50,884 nt of DNA. Source: Acidobacteriota bacterium (lineage in GTDB: Bacteria; Acidobacteriota; Vicinamibacteria; Vicinamibacterales; UBA8438). The stretch covers positions 1-50,884 of the forward strand of contig VXME01000084.1 in NCBI GenBank assembly GCA_009861545.1, read 5' to 3'. Within the stretch, counting starts at the first letter, position 1. Every line of letters begins with the position of its first letter. The notes beneath the pieces are model-generated. The model searched no databases. It worked only from the letters and a program-made list of their open reading frames with translations, and had not been told where the DNA came from. Shown here in pieces: positions 44,969-50,884 of this stretch. A program made the translations under genes and the position numbers.

Positions 44969-46781
44969 CGAGTCCCGTCTCTTCCTCTTCCGCGAAGCGC
45001 TGCGCCTGCAGGTCGAACATCGTCCGGTAGCGTCCGCCCAGCGCCATCAGCTCCTCGTGGGCGCCCAGCTCGATGACCCGGCCCTGCTCCAGGACGCAGA
45101 TCCGGTCCGCGTGGCGGACGGTGGAGAAGCGGTGGGAGATGAGGATGGTCGTCGTCTCGCGGGTCGCCTTCAGGATCCGTTCGAAGATCTCGGCTTCGCC
45201 CCGCACGTCGAGTTGCGCGGTCGGCTCGTCGAGCAGGACGATGCCGGCGCCGCAGCGCACCGCGGCGAGCGCCCGGGCCAGCGCCACCCGCTGCCACTGT
45301 CCGCCCGAGAGCTCCGTCCCGCCGTCGTAGCCCCGGGCCAGGATGGTGTCGAGGTCGGCGAGGTCCGCCGCCCCGGCCGCGGCCAGCGCGTCGCGAACGA
45401 CCGCCTCGGGCGCCCCGGCCGGCGCCACGTTGTCGGCCAGCGGCAGCTCGAAGCGCGCGAAGTCCTGGAACACGGCCGTGATCCGCTCGCGCCAGGAATC
45501 GACGTCCAACTCGCGCAGGTCCACGCCGTCCACCTCGACGGCGCCTTCCTGCGGCTCGTAGAACCGGCACAACAGCTTGGCCAGCGTGGTCTTGCCGGCG
45601 CCGTTCTGGCCGACGATGGCCAGCGACGAACCGGCCGGAATGGTGAGATCGAACCCGTCCAGCACCGGCGTGCCCGGTCCGGAGGGATAGGCGAAGCGCA
45701 CGCCCGAGAAGCGGATCCCGCGCGCCGGGAGTCCGGCCGCCGATCTCGATCCGCGAGTCAGTGCGCCGCGCGGCGCCATCGCCTCGTGCAGGCGGAGTAC
45801 CGCCGCCGCCGGCGCCCCCGCGCCGTCGAGGGCCCAGGACAGCCCCCCGAAGGCGATCATGCTGGCGGCTATGGCGGCGCCGGCAAACATCACCAGGCGG
45901 TCCAGCGGCAGCGCGCCGGACGTGACGTCGGCGGCCAGCGACCAGAACACGACGGCGTTGGCGGCCAGAACCAGGAGCAGACTCGTCGCCACCGGCCGCT
46001 CGCGCAGCTTCGTCGCTTCCCAGCGCAGGTCGTGGAGCCGGCGCCGGTGGCGCTGGAAGCGCTCGATGATCCAGTCGGCGAGACCGAACAGCCGCAGCTC
46101 CTTGGCGGCGGGGGCATCCACCGCCAGCCGGTACGCATAGTCGGCATGGCGCTGGGCGGCGCGCACCGCGTCGGTCTGGCGGTCCTTCCACACCGCGCTC
46201 TCGCGCAGGAGCCAGTGCGTGGCGAGCCAGGCCCCGCCGAGCAGCAGCGGCGCCCACCAGGCGTAGGCGAACAGGATCGCCACGGCGGTCAGTCCGGCGA
46301 GCAGCTCGACGAGACCGGCCGCGATGAAGTCCATCGAGATCGCCAGCGGCGGTCCGCTGATGCCGAGATCGAAGTCGCGCGCCATGGTCAGGTCGCCGGC
46401 GAGCTCGGAATCTTCCAGATGGCCGATGCCGGGCGGTTCCACGCAGGCGACCGTCAATTCGTCGTAGAGCCACGCCGCGGCGGCGCTGCCGAGGTTCTGA
46501 CCCGCAGCAAGGTGCAGCGGTGGGAGCACCTGCAGCAGGACGAACACCGTCCCGACCCCGGCCAGCGGCCAGGTCAGGTCGCCGCCCGCCTCGACGGCGC
46601 CGACCAGCAGTCCCATCGCAATGGCGAACAGGGCCGGCAGCAGGCTGCGCACGATTAGAGCAGTCCACCAGATCGTGGCCAGGAACGGGTTGGCCCGCGG
46701 GAGGATGGCCAGGAACTTCCACTCCGGGCGGGCGCGCAGGCGTCGGATCACGGAGGCGTCCACCACGAAGCCGTTGCTCAC
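44955..46781 (-). CDS. ABC exporter half-transporter (canonical ATPase)
   Basis: 608 aa. The membrane domain is about residues 30-310, and the ATPase has Walker A 'LAIVGQNGAGKTTLAKLLC', the full signature 'ELSGGQWQRVALARAL', Walker B 'GIVLLDEPTAQLD' and H-loop 'ILISHRFSTVRHAD'. The start is GTG 46781, overlapping the fdhD stop (GTGA). With the following gene it makes a likely heterodimeric exporter. The substrate is not evident; peptide or lipid export is possible. The link with fdhD may be only operonic. Confidence 0.92.
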   Translation of the reverse strand: MSNGFVVDASVIRRLRARPEWKFLAILPRANPFLATIWWTALIVRSLLPALFAIAMGLLVGAVEAGGDLTWPLAGVGTVFVLLQVLPPLHLAAGQNLGSAAAAWLYDELTVACVEPPGIGHLEDSELAGDLTMARDFDLGISGPPLAISMDFIAAGLVELLAGLTAVAILFAYAWWAPLLLGGAWLATHWLLRESAVWKDRQTDAVRAAQRHADYAYRLAVDAPAAKELRLFGLADWIIERFQRHRRRLHDLRWEATKLRERPVATSLLLVLAANAVVFWSLAADVTSGALPLDRLVMFAGAAIAASMIAFGGLSWALDGAGAPAAAVLRLHEAMAPRGALTRGSRSAAGLPARGIRFSGVRFAYPSGPGTPVLDGFDLTIPAGSSLAIVGQNGAGKTTLAKLLCRFYEPQEGAVEVDGVDLRELDVDSWRERITAVFQDFARFELPLADNVAPAGAPEAVVRDALAAAGAADLADLDTILARGYDGGTELSGGQWQRVALARALAAVRCGAGIVLLDEPTAQLDVRGEAEIFERILKATRETTTILISHRFSTVRHADRICVLEQGRVIELGAHEELMALGGRYRTMFDLQAQRFAEEEETGLDVLD

Positions 46782-47716
46782 CGGCGTCCCGCCTCGATCA
46801 GGGCCTTGACTTGCGCATCGGTGAGCCTCGATTCGTCTCCCTGCCGCGTGGCGATCTCCGCTCGCGCCACGTGCAGGTTGCCCCGCCCGGGCCCGGCGAA
46901 CGTGTAGAGGGTCATGCCGGCCGCCATCGCCATGTCGACGGCCACGCTCGACGCGGCGCCCACGGACACCATCGCGGGAATGGCCGCCATGAGCGCCTTC
47001 TGCACCAGCTCGAAGCCGGCCCGGCCGCTGACGACCAGGATCCGGTCCCGGAGCGGCACCTCGTCGCGCAGCACGAAGTGGCCGATCACCTTGTCGACCG
47101 CGTTGTGGCGGCCGATGTCCTCCCGCACGCGGAGCAGCTCGCCGTCGAGCGTGAAGATGCCGGCGGCATGGATTCCCCCGGTCGCCTCGAACAGCGTCTG
47201 CGCGGCGCGAAGACGCTCCGGCAGCGCCTCGAACAGCGCAGGACGGCACTCGACCGGTGAGATCGAAGGCAACTCCTGGTCCAGGTCCTCGATCGACTCC
47301 TTGCCGCACACACCGCAGGCGGCGGTGGCTCGAAACTCGCGTTCCGGCTCCACGGTCGCGGACCGCGGGGCGGCGTGGCCCGCGTGACCCGCAAGGGTGA
47401 CCTCGACGCGGTCGCCCGCGAAAGCGGTTACCTTGATCCGGGCCGCGCCGCCGGTTGCCGCGGCTTCCCGTGCGCCCGCAACCGCGCGGAGCGATGCGAT
47501 CTCTGCGCCGCCCGCGATCATTCCCTCGGCGTGCAGAAAGCCCGCGGCGAGCTCCTCGTCGTCGCCGGGCGTGCGCATCGTCACGACCAGCGGCTTGCCG
47601 TCGAGCCGGATTTCGAGCGGCTCCTCGACGGCGATCAGATCCTGATCGAGCATCTCTCCCCGGCGCCGGACGGCGACGGATCGGAGCGCCGGCGAGTGCG
47701 CGAGGTCGGATGGCAT
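46778..47716 (-). CDS. fdhD: FdhD-family sulfurtransferase
   Basis: 312 aa. It has the catalytic Cys pair in 'ACGVCGKESIEDL' (Cys 134 and 137), 'ATGGIHAAGIFTLDGELL', 'VREDIGRHNAVDKVIG' and 'VSGRAGFELVQKALMA'. FdhD transfers sulfur to the molybdenum cofactor of formate dehydrogenases. No formate dehydrogenase is in the window; the only molybdoenzyme here is the CoxL-like one, which normally uses a different sulfurase. I start at ATG 47716, since the longer frame adds only low-complexity residues. Confidence 0.92.
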   Translation of the reverse strand: MPSDLAHSPALRSVAVRRRGEMLDQDLIAVEEPLEIRLDGKPLVVTMRTPGDDEELAAGFLHAEGMIAGGAEIASLRAVAGAREAAATGGAARIKVTAFAGDRVEVTLAGHAGHAAPRSATVEPEREFRATAACGVCGKESIEDLDQELPSISPVECRPALFEALPERLRAAQTLFEATGGIHAAGIFTLDGELLRVREDIGRHNAVDKVIGHFVLRDEVPLRDRILVVSGRAGFELVQKALMAAIPAMVSVGAASSVAVDMAMAAGMTLYTFAGPGRGNLHVARAEIATRQGDESRLTDAQVKALIEAGRR

Positions 47717-47803
47717 GCGTCGATCATAGTCCCGGCGGGCGGCGCATCGATGTGGTGACGGTCCGGGCGCTCGCGCCACGGACTCCCGGGCCCGGGCGGC
47801 CTA

Positions 47804-47809
47804 TATACT
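47804..47809 (+). promoter_or_regulatory. -10 hexamer of the truncated secreted-protein gene
   Basis: TATACT, followed by a strong GGAGG ribosome site (47821-47825) and ATG 47834. A normal leadered promoter; no clear -35. Confidence 0.45.
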
Positions 47810-47833
47810 GCTGTGGATCTGGAGGATCGCAGA

Positions 47834-48769
47834 ATGCACAGCACACGTCGTCCTTTCGGCTTCTCCGCACTACTGACGGTTCTGCTTTTCGCGCTCGCGA
47901 CGGCCCCGGCCTTCGCCCAGTGGACGCCGGATCGCCTCGCGGCGGACGAATCCGAGCTGCCGCGCACCCCCTGGGGCGCTCCGGACCTCCAGGGGGTCTG
48001 GAACAACTCGACCACTACGCCGCTCGAGCGGCTGACGAGCGAGGAGCAGGCCCTGAGCCGGGAGGCGCGGCAGGCGGTCATCGCCGCGACGCGGGGCACG
48101 GGCGCAGGCTGGCTGGAGCAGGCGGGCAACATCGAGCGCGAGTCGCTGATCATCGAGCCGCCCGACGGGCGCATCCGGATGGCCGATCAGGGCGTGCGGC
48201 GGCTCATCGACCGCGAGAACGCACGGGCCGGCCGCGGCGAGGCCGATTCGTGGCGCGACCGCAACAACTGGGAGCGGTGCATCTCGCGCACCCTGCCGAC
48301 CGCGATGATCCCCACGCTGTACAACGCCAACTACCAGATCTTCCAGACGCCGGACCACTTCGTCCTGCTGATGGAGATGATCCACGAGGCGCGCATCGTG
48401 CCGCTGGACGGGGCGCCGCACGCCTCCGGCGCCATCCGGCAGTGGCTGGGCGACGGCCGCGGGCGCTGGGAGGGGGACACGCTGGTCGTCGAAACCCTGC
48501 ACTTCAACGGGAAGCTCGACGGGGGCGACTACCAGCCGTCGCACGTCACCCCGACCGGGCCGCGCGGGTCGGGGGAGACCCTGCGGCTGACCGAGCGCTT
48601 CACGCTGGTCGACGCCAACACCATCGACTACCGGGTGACGGTCGAGGATCCGCAGACCTTCGCCGCGCCCTACACTGCGGCCATCCCGATGCACCGCTCG
48701 GCCCCCGGCGTCACGCTGTTCGAGTACGCCTGCCACGAGGGAAAGCGTAGTCGCGTGTTAGGTCGGTAG
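47834..48769 (+). pseudogene. Secreted 'DLQGVW'-type protein truncated by an integrative element
   Basis: 311 aa. Signal peptide (residues about 1-28, ending FAQ), then 'PRTPWGAPDLQGVWNNST', 'ERCISRTLPTAMIPTLYNAN', 'QTPDHFVLLMEMIHEARIVP', 'WEGDTLVVETLHFNGKL' and 'RLTERFTLVDANTIDYRV', the pattern of an uncharacterised family common in Acidobacteriota. The family normally continues past 'EYACHEGN' for some tens of residues. Here the text stops at 'EYACHEGKRSRVLGR', so the last residues come from foreign DNA. Function unknown; loss of the tail may inactivate it. Confidence 0.75.
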
Positions 48770-48781
48770 GTCCCCCGCCAA

Positions 48782-48805
48782 AAACCCCAATAACCACGGG
48801 GGTTT
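48782..48805. terminator. Hairpin at the element left end
   Basis: AAACCCC (48782-48788) and GGGGTTT (48799-48805) with a 10-base loop. Read leftward it is followed by a short T-run. It may insulate the element from the host gene or mark a recombination-site structure. Confidence 0.4.
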
Positions 48806-48940
48806 ACCCCCCGCAACCCGCATCCGATACCCCGTCCGCAAAAATCCGATCAACGGGACGTGCGTCCGTCCAATGTGGGAAGGGCGTGGTATGCTGTCCG
48901 CAGCTTGACGGTATCGGATTTGACACGGTAGGGGGACATC

Positions 48941-50083
48941 ATGAAGCTGACGCAGCGACGGGTTGACGGGATGACGACGCCGGGGCGCTACGCAGACGAC
49001 GGGGCACCGACCCTGCACTTGCTGATCGGACGGGACGGCACCAAGGCTTGGGTTCAGCGTCTTGTCATCGCAAGTCGGGACGGGTCCCCCGGTCGCCGCG
49101 TGGATCGGGGTCTTGGTCCGACCAAGGCGGTCCCCTTGACCAAGGCCCGGGAGATCGCGTTCGACAACCGCCGTCTCGCGCGTCAGGGTATCGACCCCCG
49201 TCCGACCGTCAAGGACACAGCGCCGACACTGGCCGAGGTGCTGGACAAGATGGAGAAGGATGACCGGGGGGTCGAAAAGGGTAAGGGGCTGCGCGACAGC
49301 ACCAAGCAGGCACGCGCTACGTATCTGCGATATGCGGATGCCCTGATGTCGATGCCCATCGACACCATTGGTAGGGTCGATGTCTTGTCCATCTTGCGTC
49401 CAATCTGGATTGACCGACACGCTACCGCCGTCAAGCTGCGCGGCATCCTTCGTCGGGCTTTGGGATGGGGACAGGGTCACGGATACATCGAAGTCAATTG
49501 GGCCGGGGATGCTATCGAGGGTGCACTGCCCGCAGTCAACAACGGGACCGACCATCAGGCGGCTGTCGATTACAAGGACGTGCCCGGTGTCTACCAGGGC
49601 ATCAAGGGGGACGGGGACGTTGCACGCTGCATGCGGCTGGTCATCCTGACTGCGTGTCGGTCGGGAGAGGCGATGTCTGCAAAGTGGGATGACATCGACC
49701 TTGATGCGCGTACGTGGACCATCCCCGCGTCCGATAGCAAGGTCGGTAAAGGACACGTCGTCCCGTTGACGGATGATGCTGTCGCGCAGTTGGGGACCCC
49801 TGGTAAGGGTCTTGTGTTTCGCGGACGGTCCGGGGCCGAGCTGTCTAAGGGTGCGATGCGTGCAGCGCTGCGCAAGGTCTGCCCCAAGTGCACCATGCAC
49901 GGATTCCGCAGCACGTTTCGGACTTGGGTCCAAGATGCGACCGACCATCCCCGCGTGATTGCCGAGCACGCGCTAGGACACGCTGTTGGTAGCGGGGTCG
50001 AGCGCAGCTATGCACGGGGGACGATGTTGGACAAGCGGCGGGTCTTGATGGACGACTGGACGGACTACGTCAACAGCAAGTAA
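48941..50083 (+). CDS. Tyrosine recombinase (phage/island integrase)
   Basis: 380 aa. The N-terminal arm-binding region covers about residues 1-95 and a SAM-like core-binding domain about 95-185. The catalytic domain has Arg240 (TACRSGE), Lys267 or Lys270 in the beta-hairpin, His320 and Arg323 (HGFRSTFR), His347 (EHALGH) and the nucleophile Tyr357 (ERSYARG); all are present. It inserts the element at the attachment site, here apparently in the upstream gene. Possible promoter hexamer TATGCT at 48890-48895. The leader is AGGGGGACATC, repeated at the next genes. Confidence 0.93.
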   Translation: MKLTQRRVDGMTTPGRYADDGAPTLHLLIGRDGTKAWVQRLVIASRDGSPGRRVDRGLGPTKAVPLTKAREIAFDNRRLARQGIDPRPTVKDTAPTLAEVLDKMEKDDRGVEKGKGLRDSTKQARATYLRYADALMSMPIDTIGRVDVLSILRPIWIDRHATAVKLRGILRRALGWGQGHGYIEVNWAGDAIEGALPAVNNGTDHQAAVDYKDVPGVYQGIKGDGDVARCMRLVILTACRSGEAMSAKWDDIDLDARTWTIPASDSKVGKGHVVPLTDDAVAQLGTPGKGLVFRGRSGAELSKGAMRAALRKVCPKCTMHGFRSTFRTWVQDATDHPRVIAEHALGHAVGSGVERSYARGTMLDKRRVLMDDWTDYVNSK

Positions 50084-50093
50084 GGGGGACACG

Positions 50094-50375
50094 ATGCTTA
50101 AGTCAGACGGTTACTATGGACGGTTTGTTGATGACGACAAGGGGGACACCATGCACGACGAGAAGCAAGTGACGCTAGTAGACGGACGGTGCATCATCGA
50201 CAAGGACAAGCAAGTCAACGCGGGTCCCTACTGTGCGGACTGTGGACGGTTTGTCGCGCAGCATCTTGGATACCTTGTGACTGCGGATGAAGCTCTGATG
50301 ATGGATGGCATTGTCGATCTCCATTTTGCACCGGACCAGCCGCCCGCACCCGACAACGGAGACTACAGCAAGTGA
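50094..50375 (+). CDS. Small CxxC protein of the integrative element
   Basis: 93 aa, or 74 aa from an in-frame ATG at 50151. Both ATGs have the same leader AGGGGGACA followed by two bases. The core holds 'PYCADCGRFVAQHLGY', a single CxxC that could bind zinc with a partner. It is acidic, with a Pro-rich end, and no known family is recognised. It follows the integrase by 10 bases and overlaps the next gene (GTGA). Confidence 0.6.
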   Translation: MLKSDGYYGRFVDDDKGDTMHDEKQVTLVDGRCIIDKDKQVNAGPYCADCGRFVAQHLGYLVTADEALMMDGIVDLHFAPDQPPAPDNGDYSK

Positions 50376-50575
50376 CTACCCCACTTGTCCATATCAAGCG
50401 TCGGGGGTCCCGGTTCGCACTGTGCGGACGCGGGGCCGTCGATTACATGGCATCGACACTACAAGCTGCCCGCGACCTTGCGTCCCGCCTTTGGGTCGCT
50501 AATCCCCGACTGGCAGCACCCGCGCCCGTGTGCGGGTCCTGCCGTCGTCTGTGGCGGTTAAAGCACCCGGTCTAG
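50372..50575 (+). CDS. Small basic CxxC protein of the integrative element
   Basis: 67 aa with a GTG start inside the previous stop (GTGA). It is basic (Arg-rich), with 'HIKRRGSRFALCGRG' near the N-terminus and 'PVCGSCRRLWRLKHPV' at the C-terminus. C-x(n)-CxxC could form a zinc knuckle or an excisionase/transcription-factor-like fold, but no family is recognised. The coupled start supports it being real. Confidence 0.55.
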   Translation: MTTPLVHIKRRGSRFALCGRGAVDYMASTLQAARDLASRLWVANPRLAAPAPVCGSCRRLWRLKHPV

Positions 50576-50829
50576 TCCCACCAGGGGGAACCCTTGGTCG
50601 CAACGACCGGGGGTCCCCGACCACTTACCCGACATTGGCCTAGGCCAGATACGGCGGATCGCCGTCAAGCGGTCTGTGTGCCCCGTAGCGGCGTCCCGGA
50701 CCCGGACACCCTAGACATCGACCGGGGTCGGAAAATCGCCATCACGCGGCGCTGACGCTGCCGATCCTGACGGGTCCAACCCGAGTTGTGCCCGCAGCGC
50801 TGCAAGCGTCTTGCGAACCGCGACCCCGG
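50576..50829. other. Non-coding, structure-rich tail of the element
   Basis: No credible gene. It carries a long hairpin (50585-50618), a perfect 12-bp palindrome TGGCCTAGGCCA (50636-50647), and a small stem GCAAG-CGT-CTTGC (50802-50814). It may hold attachment, replication or regulatory sites. Confidence 0.5.
50585..50618. repeat. Long imperfect hairpin after the small genes
   Basis: GGGG (50585-50588), A, CCCTTGGTCG (50591-50600) pair with CGACCGGGGG (50604-50613), T and CCCC (50615-50618), loop CAA. Two T:G wobbles and one bulged A break an otherwise continuous stem of about 15 bp. It could terminate the integrase operon, but no T-run follows. Confidence 0.6.
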
Positions 50830-50883
50830 TTGATCAACGACAATTATTTTTGCCGGTTGGCGAGGACGCGATCGGCCGGTTCG
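50830..50883. repeat. Right copy of the 54-bp inverted repeat
   Basis: Exact reverse complement of bases 1-54, starting with the palindrome TTGATCAA. See the left copy for the two explanations. Confidence 0.9.
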
Positions 50884-50884
50884 T

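Larger units (their letters stand above)
48743..50884 (+). mobile_element. Left part of an integrative element with a tyrosine integrase
   Basis: It begins where the secreted-protein gene loses homology (about 48743-48746) and runs off the window. It contains the integrase, two overlapping small genes and structured non-coding DNA. Its codon use and its repeated gene leaders (AGGGGGACA) differ from the rest of the window. The right boundary is not visible. Confidence 0.65.

Noticed and set aside
42677-48912. Shared 14-mer CGCAGCTTGACGGT at 42677 and 48899 as a second attachment site
   Set aside because: Too short, and the surroundings do not match; it may be only a TTGACG promoter-like box.

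Overview
The window is a strongly GC-rich bacterial segment that looks like a metagenome-derived contig from an Acidobacteriota-type genome (a Vicinamibacteria-like relative is my inference). The pointers are a DUF1552/DUF1592 gene pair, two tandem DUF5916 outer-membrane-type proteins, DUF3500 and DUF3014 proteins, a tannase-family esterase, a form II CO-dehydrogenase-like cluster and a secreted 'DLQGVW' protein. No rRNA, CRISPR array or complete insertion sequence is visible. Three tRNA genes are present: two Arg and one His.

Layout. 1-974: no convincing gene, but several short repeats. 975-1186: two tRNA-Arg genes. 1276-4446: divergent ligD and ku, a two-gene non-homologous end-joining system. 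4532-12429: a leftward molybdenum-hydroxylase cluster, coxS-L-M-D-E, then coxG with its own start-proximal promoter and a PQQ-type propeller gene coupled to it. 12524-14821: a PEP mutase/isocitrate lyase-family gene and a nucleotide pyrophosphatase-like gene behind tRNA-His. 14953-17367: a GAF-PP2C phosphatase convergent with a DUF3500 gene. 17585-23425: two DUF5916 paralogues, the second broken by a GC-homopolymer tract. 23403-29476: metF, an OPT transporter coupled to a PqqD-like gene, a glycerophosphodiesterase, and an NfeD/SPFH pair. 29594-34029: nadE, a DUF3014 gene, a CHRD gene and a CoA-transferase. 34158-40823: tannase-like esterase, DUF1552, DUF1592 and an ankyrin protein. 40851-43095: an accessory block with an AAA ATPase, a DUF3226 (TOPRIM-like) protein and a MNT nucleotidyltransferase, each carrying a visible lesion. 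43034-47716: fdhD and two ABC exporters in one overlapping operon. 47834-50884: a secreted-protein gene cut at its 3' end by an integrative element with a tyrosine integrase and two small CxxC proteins.

Two themes run through the window. First, many genes have a good -10-like hexamer only 6-11 bases before the start codon (ligD, coxG, the phosphatase, metF, the CoA-transferase, the DUF1592 gene), which suggests widespread leaderless or nearly leaderless transcripts and helps to choose starts. Second, short tandem duplications of 10-27 bp lie in several gene leaders. The most interesting accessory content is the decaying ATPase + TOPRIM + MNT block, which resembles a split OLD/PARIS-like defence module, and the small integrative element at the right end.

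The two window ends carry the same 54-bp sequence in opposite orientation. This is either a real terminal repeat or, more simply, the assembly stopping in two copies of one multicopy element.
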